Positions 16,414 through 25,601 of a stretch of DNA of 64,000 nt are shown here, piece after piece. The stretch's first letter is position 1. The number at the start of each line of letters is the position of its first letter. A model generated the notes under the pieces. It was not told the origin of the DNA, searched no databases, and saw only the letters and a program-made list of their open reading frames with translations. This DNA is from Dactylosporangium fulvum. Lineage in GTDB: Bacteria; Actinomycetota; Actinomycetes; Mycobacteriales; Micromonosporaceae. The stretch lies in NCBI RefSeq assembly GCF_025137375.1, contig NZ_CP073720.1, positions 4,364,501-4,428,500 of the forward strand, in the 5' to 3' direction. The position numbers and the translations under genes are program-made.

Positions 16414-17315
16414 GAGGACACGAGATGGAGCACGTGCTGGAGGCCGACGGGCTCGGCATGCGGTACGGGGCACGCTGGGCGCTGCGGGACTGCACTCTGC
16501 GGCTGCCGGCCGGCCGGGTTGCCGCACTGGTCGGGCCCAACGGATCCGGCAAGTCCACGCTGCTGCACCTGGCCGTCGGCCTGCTGCGCCCCGACGCCGG
16601 CGCGGTGCGGGTCTTCGGCAACACGCCGTATGAGAACACCGCCGCCCTCGCCGACATCGGCTTCGTCGCCCAGGACACCCCGCTCTACCGCGACTTCACC
16701 GCCGACGACCTAGTCACCATGGGCGGCAAGGTCAACCGGCGGTGGGACGCCACGCTCGCCCGGACCCGGCTCGCCCAGGCCGGCATCCCGCCCCGGATCC
16801 CGGTCGGCAAGCTCTCCGGCGGCCAGCGCGCCCAGGTCGCCCTGGCCCTGGCCCTCGCCAAGCGGCCCCGGCTGCTGCTGCTCGACGAGCCGGTCGCCAG
16901 CCTCGACCCCGTCGCGCGGCGCGAGTTCCTGCGGACGCTGATGGGCGGCGTCGCCGAGTCCGGCACGACCGTGCTGCTCTCCTCGCACATCCTCGCCGAC
17001 CTCGAGCACTCCTGCGACCACCTCGTCGTGCTCAGCTCCGGCGCCGTGCAGCTGTCCGGCGCCGTCGACGACATCGTCGGCGAGCACCGGCGCCTGGTCG
17101 GCCCGCGGCACCACGGCGAGCCGATCGGCGGCGTCACCGCCGTCGTCCGGGCCCGGCACACCGACCGGCAGTCGACGCTGCTGGTGCGCGTCACCGGCCG
17201 GGTCACCGACCCGTCGTGGACGGTGCACGAGCTGACCCTGGAAGACCTGATCCTGGCCTACCTGTCCGACGGCGTCACGGAGGCCACCCACGAGGCATGG
17301 GGAGTCGCGGCATGA
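16410..17315 (+). CDS. ABC transporter ATP-binding protein
   Basis: The 301-residue ATPase carries Walker A GPNGSGKST (near residue 47), Q-loop FVAQDTPL, signature LSGGQRAQVALALALA, Walker B LLLLDEPVASLDP and H-loop LLSSHILADL. It is of the export type that follows YtrA regulators. The true start may be the ATG at 16425 (MEHVLEADG) rather than 16410. It energises the membrane protein encoded next, with which it overlaps by ATGA at 17312-17315. The cargo is unknown; an antibiotic or a cell-envelope compound is plausible from family precedent. Confidence 0.9.
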   Translation: MRGHEMEHVLEADGLGMRYGARWALRDCTLRLPAGRVAALVGPNGSGKSTLLHLAVGLLRPDAGAVRVFGNTPYENTAALADIGFVAQDTPLYRDFTADDLVTMGGKVNRRWDATLARTRLAQAGIPPRIPVGKLSGGQRAQVALALALAKRPRLLLLDEPVASLDPVARREFLRTLMGGVAESGTTVLLSSHILADLEHSCDHLVVLSSGAVQLSGAVDDIVGEHRRLVGPRHHGEPIGGVTAVVRARHTDRQSTLLVRVTGRVTDPSWTVHELTLEDLILAYLSDGVTEATHEAWGVAA

Positions 17316-18253
17316 TCTGGCTGACCTGGCGGCAGCACCGCAAGCAGGGCCTCTACACGCTGCTCGGGCTGGCCGCGCTCGCCGCGTTCATCGTGCCGAC
17401 CGGCCTGGCGATGCGCCACGACCTCGACCGGCTCGTCGTGCAGCGCTGCGCGACCGGCGGCGAGCTGTGCGACCGCGGGGTCAACCAGTTCATCGACATC
17501 TACAGCCCACTGCTCTACGTCGCGGTGCTGCTCCTGGCCGTGCCGCTGCTGTTCGGCCTGTTCTGGGGTGCGCCGCTCGTCGCCCGCGAGATCGAGCAGG
17601 GCACCCACCGCATGATCTGGACCCAGGGCATCAGCCGCCGGCACTGGGCCTGGACCAAGGCCGGCCTCCTCGGCGGCGCGGTCGCCGTCCTCGCCGCCGG
17701 CTACGGCTGGGGCATCTCGTGGTGGTACGAGCCCCTGCAGTTCCGCGAGAGCCGCTTCACCGAGGTCTTCTTCGACGTCCAGGGCGTCGTCCCGGTCGGC
17801 TACACGCTGTTCGCGGTCGCCCTCGGCCTGTACGCCGGCACCGTGCTGCCGAAGGTCATGTCCGCGATGGCGGTCACCCTGCCGGCCTACATCGCCGCGC
17901 GGGTGGCCGTCGGCATGTACGCCCGGCCGCGCTTCATGGCGCCGCTCACCCGCAGCCTCGGGATCGACGACCGCGTCGACCTGATGGCCGGCGCCTGGCT
18001 GATGTCGACGGAGGTGCGCCAGGCGGACGGCACCCGCGTCACCGGCGGCATGATGGTCTGCCGGCCGGAGGGCGACGGCGGCCTGTGCGCCGCGGCCCGG
18101 GAGATGGGCCTGCGCCCCGGCGCCTACAACTACCAGGTGTACCAGCCCGAGGGCCGGTTCTGGACCTTCCAGTGGATCGAGACCGGCATCTTCGTGGCCG
18201 CGGCCGCGCTGCTCCTCTGGCTCGCGGTCCGCCGCGTACGCCGCATCGCCTGA
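17312..18253 (+). CDS. ABC transporter permease of the GntR-linked exporter
   Basis: The 313-residue membrane protein starts MIWLTWRQHRKQGLYTLLGL, a start typical of ABC-2-type permeases following YtrA-ATPase genes. Hydrophobic segments can be seen at about residues 15-38, 65-90, 115-135, 160-185 and 285-308, with a large extracytoplasmic loop at about 210-285. The open frame continues upstream through the ATPase gene, but that part is an out-of-frame shadow; the ATGA overlap fixes the start at 17312. It forms a transporter with the preceding ATPase. Confidence 0.85.
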   Translation: MIWLTWRQHRKQGLYTLLGLAALAAFIVPTGLAMRHDLDRLVVQRCATGGELCDRGVNQFIDIYSPLLYVAVLLLAVPLLFGLFWGAPLVAREIEQGTHRMIWTQGISRRHWAWTKAGLLGGAVAVLAAGYGWGISWWYEPLQFRESRFTEVFFDVQGVVPVGYTLFAVALGLYAGTVLPKVMSAMAVTLPAYIAARVAVGMYARPRFMAPLTRSLGIDDRVDLMAGAWLMSTEVRQADGTRVTGGMMVCRPEGDGGLCAAAREMGLRPGAYNYQVYQPEGRFWTFQWIETGIFVAAAALLLWLAVRRVRRIA

Positions 18254-18259
18254 CCGCCG

Positions 18260-18288
18260 CCGGTGTGCGCGGACGTCGCGCACACCGG
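18260..18288 (+). terminator. Terminator hairpin after the ABC operon
   Basis: CCGGTGTGCGC (18260-18270) pairs perfectly with GCGCACACCGG (18278-18288) around 7 nt, 6 bp after the permease stop codon. Confidence 0.75.
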
Positions 18289-18353
18289 AACCGCTCAGCA
18301 TCGAGTCAGTGTCGAAGGCCGGACACGGAATCGTCGCAACCGGCCGGGTGACG

Positions 18354-18407
18354 GCATGACGCGAACAACGACGCGGGCCGCGGCGCGGGTCGTTGTTCGC
18401 GTCATGC
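18354..18407. terminator. 19-bp perfect hairpin between convergent genes
   Basis: GCATGACGCGAACAACGAC (18354-18372) is perfectly complementary to GTCGTTGTTCGCGTCATGC (18389-18407) around a 16-nt G/C loop. It lies between the ABC operon and the end of the MFS gene on the other strand. It could act as a bidirectional terminator, with 18260-18288 being the plus-strand one. Confidence 0.55.
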
Positions 18408-18464
18408 ACCTGGACGACTACGACACCGAGCCACGCGTCACCCGGTCCCGTTCACCGTGCCGGT

Positions 18465-19967
18465 TCACCCGCGGCCTGCAAGTACGGGGACCGGCTTCTC
18501 CACCTCCTGCGTGCGGGCCGGCGGACGCAGCAGCACCAGGACCGCCACCCCGGCAACCGCGGCCAGGACGGCGCTGACCAGGAAGACACGGTCCAGGCCG
18601 GCGGCGTAAGCGGTGCGCAGCACTGCTGCGGACGTTTGTCCGAGCAGTTCGCGGTAACCACCGCCGGTAAGCTGTTCGGCCGTCGCTTCCGGCGCGGCGA
18701 CGGTGCCGCTGCCTGCCAGGACGTGTCGGGCCTGGCCGGCCACCACGGTGGCGAAGACCGGCAGGGCCAGGGCATAGCCGAGTTGGCGGAAGGTGTTCGA
18801 CGCGCCGTTGGCCATACCGGCGCGTTCCGGCGGCACCACGGCCAGCGCGGCGGAGGCCAGCACCGGCGTGCTCAGGCCTACCCCGAGGCCGGACACGCAG
18901 AGTCCGGGCACCAGCGCGGCCCAGCCCGAGTCCGGGCCGACCAGCATGCACAGCGCGGTGCCGACAGCGACGAGCAGCAGGCCCCAGCCGATGCTGTGCC
19001 GCGGCGGGACCGCGTGCAGCAGCCGGCCGCCGACGCCGGCGACCATGAAGGCGACCGCGGCCATCGGTGCCAGCACCAGCCCGGCGGCCATCGCGCCGAG
19101 GCCGAGCACCGACTGGGCCCAGAGCGAGACGAACACCAGGTTGGCGAAGGCGGCCGCGGTCAGTGCCGCCGAGCCGAACATCAACACGGAGAACGACGGC
19201 CGCCGGAACAACGCCAGGTCCAGCATCGGATTGGTCCGGCCCCGCTCCAGCAACAGGAACAGCAGGGTCACCGCCGCGCCGGCGGCCAGCACGCCGATCG
19301 TCGTCGGGTCGGTCCAGCCCGCGTCCCCGGCGCGGATGAGGCCGTACACGACCAACGTCGCGGCGACGGTGAAGCTTGCCACGCCGGGCAGGTCGACCCG
19401 TCCGGCGGCTGAGCCGCGACGGCCGGGTAGAGCCAGGCGGGCCAGCACCACTGCCACCGCGGCGACCGGCAGGTTGACCAGGAAGATCGACCGCCAGCCC
19501 ACGTGCTCGGTCAGCACTCCGCCGAGGATCGGCCCGGCCGCGGCCGCCGCGCCGTTGGCCGCGCCCCACACGCCGAATGCCACCGAGCGGTCCCGGCCGG
19601 TGTAGGTGGCGCCAAGCAGCGCCGCGTTGGTGGCGTACATTGCCGCGGCACCGAGGCCCTGTACGCCCCGGGCGGCGATGAGCACACCGATGTTCGGCGC
19701 CAGCCCGCACGCGAGCGACGCGACCGCGAAAACAACCAGGCCGATGATGAAGACCCGCCGGTGACCGAGCCGGTCGGACAGTGAGCCGGCCGCCATGAGA
19801 AGGGCGGCCAGCACCAGCACGTAGAGGTCCACGGTCCATTGCAGCGCCGCGAACGACGAATGCAGTTCGCTGGCCAGGGCCGGCGCGGCGATGCTGACGA
19901 TGGTCAGATCGATCAGCAGCATGAACGTACTCAACGAAACCGCGAGCAGGGGCAACCATTTGCGCAT
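18465..19967 (-). CDS. MFS drug:H+ antiporter, DHA2 family (14 TM)
   Basis: The 500-residue membrane protein begins KWLPLLAVSLSTFMLLIDLT with the DHA2 motif LLIDLTIVSIAAPAL in TM1, motif A GSLSDRLGHRRVF after TM2, and motif C-like AAAAAGPILGGVL in TM5. Length and about 14 hydrophobic segments fit EmrB/QacA-type multidrug exporters. It diverges from the Lrp/AsnC gene with 85 bp between starts, so that regulator probably controls it. The substrate is unknown. Confidence 0.9.
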   Translation of the reverse strand: MRKWLPLLAVSLSTFMLLIDLTIVSIAAPALASELHSSFAALQWTVDLYVLVLAALLMAAGSLSDRLGHRRVFIIGLVVFAVASLACGLAPNIGVLIAARGVQGLGAAAMYATNAALLGATYTGRDRSVAFGVWGAANGAAAAAGPILGGVLTEHVGWRSIFLVNLPVAAVAVVLARLALPGRRGSAAGRVDLPGVASFTVAATLVVYGLIRAGDAGWTDPTTIGVLAAGAAVTLLFLLLERGRTNPMLDLALFRRPSFSVLMFGSAALTAAAFANLVFVSLWAQSVLGLGAMAAGLVLAPMAAVAFMVAGVGGRLLHAVPPRHSIGWGLLLVAVGTALCMLVGPDSGWAALVPGLCVSGLGVGLSTPVLASAALAVVPPERAGMANGASNTFRQLGYALALPVFATVVAGQARHVLAGSGTVAAPEATAEQLTGGGYRELLGQTSAAVLRTAYAAGLDRVFLVSAVLAAVAGVAVLVLLRPPARTQEVEKPVPVLAGRG

Positions 19968-20052
19968 GACCGGAAGACTGCCCGCTGCCGGAGCTGTCAG
20001 GCGCCTACCTCGTCGAACACGGCGGAATCTGACACGTTGCTACTGTTCTGGG

Positions 20053-21030
20053 GTGGATCCACTCATGATCGACGAACTTGACCGTCAGCTCGCCCACGCC
20101 TTGCAGATCGACGGCCGCGCCTCGTTCAGCCACATCGCCACCGTGCTCGCCACCTCCGACCGCACGATCGCCCGGCGGTACCGGCGGCTGCGCTCGGCCG
20201 GCGCCCTACGCGTGGTCGGTCTACCCGACGCGGCGGCACTCGGCCATGTCGATTGGCTGGTGCGGATGCGGTGCACGCCCGACGCCGCTGTGCCCGTGGC
20301 CGCCACGCTGGCCCGCCGCGCCGACACGTCCTGGGTCACGCTCCTGTCCGGCGGAACCGAGATCAACTGCATCACCCGGACCCGCGCGCAGACCGACGAG
20401 GGCGAGCTGTTGCTGCAGAAGCTGCCCCGCACGCCACGCATCACAGCCGTCACCGCGCACTGCATGCTGCGAGCGGTCGCCGGCACCAACGGCTGGCCCG
20501 GCCGTACGGGCGCGCTCAACCCCGACCAGATCGCCGCTCTGCACCCGGCGCCGAGCACAACCGTGCCGCCCGACGAGCGGGTCGCGCTCACCAGCGCTGA
20601 CAACCACCTGCTCACCGCGCTGGCCAAGGACGGCCGTGCCAGCAACGCAGCCCTCGCGGCCGCCACCGGCTGGTCGGAGACGACGGTCCGGCGCCGCCTC
20701 GAGCAGCTACGGCGCAGCCGCGTGCTGTACTTCGACGTCGAGATCGAACCGGCGTTGTTCGGCTACGCCGCGGAGGCGGCGCTGTGGCTCACCGTCGCCC
20801 CGGGCGCCTTGACCGCCGTCACCCGGGCACTCGCCACCCACCCACAGATCGGCTACGCCGCGGCCATCACCGGTCCGGCCAACGTCGCGGCGTCGGTGAT
20901 CTGCCGCGACCTGGACGAGCTGTACGACTACCTCGCCACCGGCATCGGCTCGCTCGACGGCGTGTCGCGGGCGGAGACGGCGCCGGTCGTGCGGCGGATG
21001 AAGAGCGCCGGCACGCTCCTGGTGTCCTGA
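20053..21030 (+). CDS. Lrp/AsnC-family regulator with two AsnC-type halves
   Basis: The product of about 325 residues contains two winged helices. The first is at about residues 5-60 (LDRQLAHALQIDGRASFSHI, SDRTIARRYRRLRSAGALRV) and the second at about 180-235 (NHLLTALAKDGRASNAALAA, SETTVRRRLEQLRRSRVLYF). Each is followed by RAM-like ligand-binding sequence. This duplicated layout is a known actinobacterial variant of Lrp. The GTG at 20053 and ATG at 20065 are both possible starts. It probably regulates the divergent DHA2 pump. Confidence 0.85.
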   Translation: MDPLMIDELDRQLAHALQIDGRASFSHIATVLATSDRTIARRYRRLRSAGALRVVGLPDAAALGHVDWLVRMRCTPDAAVPVAATLARRADTSWVTLLSGGTEINCITRTRAQTDEGELLLQKLPRTPRITAVTAHCMLRAVAGTNGWPGRTGALNPDQIAALHPAPSTTVPPDERVALTSADNHLLTALAKDGRASNAALAAATGWSETTVRRRLEQLRRSRVLYFDVEIEPALFGYAAEAALWLTVAPGALTAVTRALATHPQIGYAAAITGPANVAASVICRDLDELYDYLATGIGSLDGVSRAETAPVVRRMKSAGTLLVS

Positions 21031-21319
21031 CCACCGATGCCGACGACGACTCGTACGAACGGCGGCTACGCGTCCCGGGTTCCAATTTGGCCTTTCGCGC
21101 TGGGCCGCCGGCGGCTATCGTCGGGCGGCGAGTGACCCATGAGGAGCTGAGACATGCCCGGTCGTCCGAGCACGCGTTGACGCCGTAGGCCGTAACCGGC
21201 CTGTCATCGCGTGCTGCCCTTGCATTGCGCGGCACAGCGAGTCTTTTCCACCTGGACCGTCGGCGGATTTGCCGGACGGCCGTCGGTGGACCGTGTCCGC
21301 AGCGATCCAAGGGGTCATT

Positions 21320-22600
21320 GTGCCGTCCGCTTCTGATGATGTTCGACCCGTCACGCCCAGCCTCTGGCGCAACGCCGACTTCCGCAGCCTTTGGGCCGGT
21401 CAGACGGCCTCACAGCTCGGCGAGCACACGAGCCTGGTGATGCTGCCGCTGCTCGCCGTCCTGACGCTCAACGTCGGCGCGGATCAACTGGGCTTTCTGC
21501 GCGCGGTCGGGCAGGCGCCGCCGCTGCTGCTCGCGCTGTTCATCGGCGTGTGGGTGGACCGGTGGCGGACCCGCACCGTCATGGTCCTGGCGGACCTCGG
21601 CCGAGCCGTGGCGCTGGGCACAGCCGCCGTGGCCGCGCTCCTGGGCGGCCTCGGACTGCCGGTCCTGCTGGCCGTCGCCTTCGCCGTCGGGGCCTTGTCG
21701 GTGTTCTTCGACGTCGCCTATCAAGCTTCCCTGATCCGCCTGGTGCGACGCGAGCAGCTGCTGCAGGGCAACAGCGCGATCGAGGGAAGCCGGTCCGCGG
21801 CCCAGGTCGGCGGTCCCGCCCTCGGCGGGGCGATGGCGTCCCTGCTGTCGGCGCCGATCGCCGCCGCGTCGAGCGCTCTGTTCTTCGTCGTCTCGTTCGC
21901 GTCCATCGCCCGTATCCGCCACCGCGAGTCGATCTCCCTGCCTCCCGGCGGTCCGCAGCGTATCTGGCGGCAGATCCACGAGGGCCTCCGCTTCGTGGCC
22001 GGCAACACCGTGCTCCGCACCGTGTGTCTCGCCTCGGCCGCGTTCCAGTTCTCCCTCGCGGCCACGATGACCGCCTATCTGCTCTTCCTGCCGCGAGCTC
22101 TGCACCTGTCCGGCACCGTCATCGGACTGGCGCTCGCCGCTACGGGACCGGGCGCGCTGGTCGGTTCCCTGCTCGCCGCTCGCCTCCCGAGCCGCCTCGG
22201 TTACGGACCGGTGCTCGTCGCGGCGGCGGCGGTCGGTGACGGCGTGATGCTGTTCGCGCCCGCGCTGCACGGCGGCTCGATGGCGACCGTCTCCGCGCTG
22301 ATCGCGATCAACCTGGTGTTCGGCGCCTTCGGTCAACTGGTCAATGTCACGATCATGGCGGTCCGGCAGGCCGTCACGCCGGACACGTTGCAGGGCCGCG
22401 TCGCCGCGACGATCACCTTCGCCGGCATGGGCCTGACGCCGGTCGGCTCGCTGCTCGGCGGCCTCCTCGCCGAACATTGGGGAATACGCACGGCTCTGCT
22501 GGTGACAGCCGCCGGCATGATGCTGTCACCCTTGCTGATGGCGCTGTCCCCACTCGCCGGCCTGGGCCGGACCCTTCCAGCACCGGACGCGCCCGGGTGA
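21320..22600 (+). CDS. MFS transporter (MFS_3/DHA3-like)
   Basis: The 426-residue protein has about 12 hydrophobic segments and the layout of MFS_3 exporters: SLWRNADFRSLWAGQTASQL at the N-terminus, GVWVDRWRTRTVMVLADLGR as motif A region, and GNSAIEGSRSAAQVGGPALG in TM5. I place the start at the GTG at 21320, preceded by AAGGGG with good spacing; a longer frame from 21269 lacks a ribosome-binding site. The 289 bp upstream (21031-21319) contains no gene. The substrate is unknown; related proteins export macrolides or siderophores. Confidence 0.85.
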   Translation: MPSASDDVRPVTPSLWRNADFRSLWAGQTASQLGEHTSLVMLPLLAVLTLNVGADQLGFLRAVGQAPPLLLALFIGVWVDRWRTRTVMVLADLGRAVALGTAAVAALLGGLGLPVLLAVAFAVGALSVFFDVAYQASLIRLVRREQLLQGNSAIEGSRSAAQVGGPALGGAMASLLSAPIAAASSALFFVVSFASIARIRHRESISLPPGGPQRIWRQIHEGLRFVAGNTVLRTVCLASAAFQFSLAATMTAYLLFLPRALHLSGTVIGLALAATGPGALVGSLLAARLPSRLGYGPVLVAAAAVGDGVMLFAPALHGGSMATVSALIAINLVFGAFGQLVNVTIMAVRQAVTPDTLQGRVAATITFAGMGLTPVGSLLGGLLAEHWGIRTALLVTAAGMMLSPLLMALSPLAGLGRTLPAPDAPG

Positions 22601-22750
22601 ATCCGGCAGGTGAACGAACAGGTCCCGTCCGGGCGGGGACTGTCGGCCCTCCCGAACCGGGTCATGTGGCCCTGCCGCGTGCCGGTAGCCGAGTGGTCGG
22701 CTGTGGCCTGTCGTCGCCGTTGGTGCGGCGGGTCTGGAGGGTTCGCGTCA

Positions 22751-23707
22751 ATGGCGGATGTTGCGGTGCCCACGTCGGCAGGCATCGGTGACGGGACCGC
22801 GGTGTCGGGTACGCTGACCGGCGACCGCCAAGGGCCGTGGCAGCGCCTCCTCCTGGTGCTGTTCATCGCGGTGCCGTCGCTGGCTGTGCCCGCCGCCGTG
22901 TGGATCGCGTGGGGCTGGGGCGTGCACTGGCGGGACATGGTGATCGCCGCCGTGTTCTACGTGGTGACCGGGTATGGGATCACAGCTGGATTCCACCGGC
23001 TGTTCACCCACGGCTCGTTCCGGGCCCGCCGTGGCCTGCGGATCGCGCTGGCGATCGCCGGCAGCATGGCGATCGAGGGCCCGGTGGTCCGGTGGGTGGC
23101 CGACCATCGGATGCACCATCAGTTCTCCGACCGCGACGGCGACCCGCACTCGCCGTGGCGATACGGCACGTCGGCCTGGGCGGTGGCGAAGGGGCTCGTC
23201 TGGGCGCACGTCGGCTGGCTGTTCGAGCCCGTGCAGGCGCCGCAGCGCCGGTACGCGCCGGACCTGCTCGCCGACCGGGACGTCGTGCGCGTGTCCCGGG
23301 CGTTCCCGCTCTGGGTGGCGGCCTCGCTGCTGCTGCCCGCCGCCTTCGGCGGGCTGCTGGCGATGTCCTGGCAGGGGGCGCTGACCGGCTTCTTCTGGGG
23401 TGGCCTGGTCCGCATCGGTGTGCTGCACCACGTGACCTGGTCGGTCAACTCGATCTGCCACGTCTTCGGCAAACGGCAGTTCGTCTCCCGGGACCGCTCC
23501 ACCAACGTGTGGTGGCTGGCCCTGCCGTCGCTGGGGGAGTCCTGGCACAACCTGCACCACGCCGAGCCGACCAGCGCCCGGCACGGGGTGCTGCGCGGCC
23601 AGCTCGATCCCAGCGCCCGGCTGATCCGGATCTGGGAGGCGATCGGGTGGGCGTCGGACGTGCGCTGGCCCGACCCGGTCCGGATCGCGGCGAGGCGGTT
23701 GCCCTGA
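22751..23707 (+). CDS. Acyl-CoA desaturase (membrane fatty acid desaturase)
   Basis: The 318-residue membrane protein has the three histidine boxes of stearoyl-CoA-type desaturases: HRLFTH (near residue 83), HRMHHQFSD (near 119) and WHNLHH (near 262), plus an extra HH in VLHHVTWSVN. Four hydrophobic segments are present. It inserts a cis double bond into a long-chain acyl chain using O2 and an electron donor. The start at ATG 22751 is preferred because the upstream extension is low-complexity shadow. Its TGA shares a base with the next ATG (TGATG at 23705-23709), so the MBL-Rieske protein is co-translated and may be part of the same pathway or even the electron donor. Confidence 0.9.
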   Translation: MADVAVPTSAGIGDGTAVSGTLTGDRQGPWQRLLLVLFIAVPSLAVPAAVWIAWGWGVHWRDMVIAAVFYVVTGYGITAGFHRLFTHGSFRARRGLRIALAIAGSMAIEGPVVRWVADHRMHHQFSDRDGDPHSPWRYGTSAWAVAKGLVWAHVGWLFEPVQAPQRRYAPDLLADRDVVRVSRAFPLWVAASLLLPAAFGGLLAMSWQGALTGFFWGGLVRIGVLHHVTWSVNSICHVFGKRQFVSRDRSTNVWWLALPSLGESWHNLHHAEPTSARHGVLRGQLDPSARLIRIWEAIGWASDVRWPDPVRIAARRLP

Positions 23708-25287
23708 TGCGGATCATCGGTACCGGCCACGCGGGCATGCTGATCGAGACCGCGGCCGGCAGCATCCTCTGTGACCCGTGGGTCAACCCGGCGTTCTTCG
23801 CCTCCTGGTTCCCGTTCCCGGACAACTCGGAGCTGGACTGGGACCGGCTGGGTCGCTGCGACTACCTGTACGTCTCGCACCTGCACCGCGACCACTTCGA
23901 CGCCGAGAACCTGCGCCGGCACGTGTCGAAGCGGGCGACCGTGCTGCTGCCCGAGTACCCCACCAGCGACCTCGAGGACGAGCTGCGCGAGCTGGGCTTC
24001 ACCTCGTTCCTGCGGACCCGCGACAACGAGCCCGTCACGCTCGACGGCGGGCTGACCGTCATGATCCAGGCGCTGGTGTCACCCACCGACGGGCCGATCG
24101 GCGACTCGTCGCTGTGGGTCGAGCACGACGGCGTTCGCCTGCTCAACCAGAACGACGCCCGGCCGCGCGACCTGACCACGTTCGCGGCGCTGGGCCACGT
24201 CCACGCGCACATGCTGCAGTTCTCCGGCGCGATCTGGTACCCGATGGTGTACGAGCTGCCCGAGGCCGCCAAGCGGGCGTTCGGCGTGCAGAAGCGGGAG
24301 CGGCAGTTCGACCGGACCCTGCGGTACATCGACGAGCTGGCGGCCGACTGGGTCTTCCCGATCGCCGGACCGCCGTGTTTCCTCGACGACGAACTGTGGC
24401 CCAACAACGACCTCGGCACCGACAAGGGCAACGTCTTCCCCGACCAGCAGGTGTTCATCGACCATTACGAAGGCCTCGGCCGTCGCAACGGGGTCGTCCT
24501 GCTGCCCGGCACGACGGCCACGGTCACCCCCGGCGACTGTGAGGTCACGCAGCCGGTGCCCGACGTCCGTGCGTTCTTCGCCGACAAGGAGACGTACCTT
24601 CGCGAGTACCAGCGGCGGCAGCGCCCGGTCATCGAGGCGGCCAAGGCGTCGTGGCGGCATCCGGAGATCGACGTCGTCGGTGAGCTGCGCCGGCGGCTGC
24701 ATCCGCTGCTCGCGGAGAGCGAGCGCATCGTCGGCGGCATCGGCGGCCCGGTCCGCCTCGAGCTGACCGACGACGCCGGCCGGGTCACCGACCAGATCCT
24801 GTTCGACTTCCCCGCCCGGGAGGTTCGGCCCGCCGGCGACGAGAAGGTGCGCTACCGGTTCCGCACCGCCCGCCGCCTGGTCGAGCACCTGCTGCACACC
24901 GGTGAGGCCGACTGGGTCAACAGCCTGTTCCTGTCCTGCCGCTTCACCGCGGCCCGCATCGGCCAGTACAACGAATACCTCTACACCTTCTTCAAGTGCC
25001 TCACCCCCGAACGGTTGCACTACGCCGAGGCCTGGTACGCCGAACAGGACACCGACGACGAGGACATCACCCTCGGCGACTGGCTCGTGCAACGGCACTG
25101 CCCCCACCTGAAGGCGAACCTGGCGCGGTTCGCCCAGCTCAACGACACCGTCCTGACCTGCCAGATGCACGGCTGGCGCTTCGACCTGCCCACCGGTCGC
25201 TGCCTCACCACCGCCGGGCACTCGATCCGGGCCAGCCGCATCGGCGCCGATGTACACGCCGATGATGCCGCTGGAGGCGCCGCCTGA
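23707..25287 (+). CDS. Metallo-beta-lactamase-fold hydrolase fused to a Rieske domain
   Basis: The 526-residue protein has an N-terminal MBL domain (residues about 1-300) with the metal motif HLHRDHFD (H58, H60, D62, H63), preceded by a typical GHAGMLIETAAGSILCDPW. A middle region of about 300-455 has no domain I can name. A C-terminal Rieske [2Fe-2S] site follows: C465-P-H467 and C485-Q-M-H488 in CPHLKAN and CQMHGW. This MBL-plus-Rieske architecture recalls CMP-N-acetylneuraminate hydroxylase-like proteins (there the Rieske domain is N-terminal) and UlaG-like lactonases. It has no signal peptide. It is coupled to the desaturase, so a lipid substrate or redox service to the desaturase is inferred. 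The function is otherwise unknown. Confidence 0.85.
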   Translation: MRIIGTGHAGMLIETAAGSILCDPWVNPAFFASWFPFPDNSELDWDRLGRCDYLYVSHLHRDHFDAENLRRHVSKRATVLLPEYPTSDLEDELRELGFTSFLRTRDNEPVTLDGGLTVMIQALVSPTDGPIGDSSLWVEHDGVRLLNQNDARPRDLTTFAALGHVHAHMLQFSGAIWYPMVYELPEAAKRAFGVQKRERQFDRTLRYIDELAADWVFPIAGPPCFLDDELWPNNDLGTDKGNVFPDQQVFIDHYEGLGRRNGVVLLPGTTATVTPGDCEVTQPVPDVRAFFADKETYLREYQRRQRPVIEAAKASWRHPEIDVVGELRRRLHPLLAESERIVGGIGGPVRLELTDDAGRVTDQILFDFPAREVRPAGDEKVRYRFRTARRLVEHLLHTGEADWVNSLFLSCRFTAARIGQYNEYLYTFFKCLTPERLHYAEAWYAEQDTDDEDITLGDWLVQRHCPHLKANLARFAQLNDTVLTCQMHGWRFDLPTGRCLTTAGHSIRASRIGADVHADDAAGGAA

Positions 25288-25601
25288 CCGCCTTGACGCC
25301 GAAGCCGATCGTCACCCGCCCCTGGCCGGTACGTCAGGCACCCCGCGGCTCCGCGCTCGCCCGGCCGCAACTTCTGCCCACTCTGCGCTATGGCCGGAGG
25401 GTGGCGGCCTCTCGAACTGGGTAGTGCCCGGCAAGCCGATCAAGGGCATGGGGGAGCGACGGACCGGGGCCACGGCGCCCGCCGGGCGATCGTGCTGACG
25501 ACGTGCGGGAGGTCCGGGCCCGGGCAGGACCTACGGCCTGTGATCCGGGTGGGGTGCGGGGCGACGGCACCAGGAAGAAGTCTGCGAGGAGGCGACTGAA
25601 G
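25288..25601 (+). other. Intergenic, presumed promoter of the catabolic island
   Basis: This 314-bp gap separates the lipid pair from the alcohol dehydrogenase. I see no gene and no clear operator. GAGGAGG about 10 nt before ATG 25602 is the ribosome-binding site of the dehydrogenase. Confidence 0.45.

Noticed and set aside
16742..17311. 5' extension of the ABC permease frame inside the ATPase gene
   Set aside because: It is Arg/Pro-rich shadow sequence; the permease starts at 17312 in the ATGA overlap.
22837..23706. Long 5' extension of the MBL-Rieske frame through the desaturase gene
   Set aside because: The extension is the +1 shadow of the desaturase; the TGATG junction places the real start at 23707.
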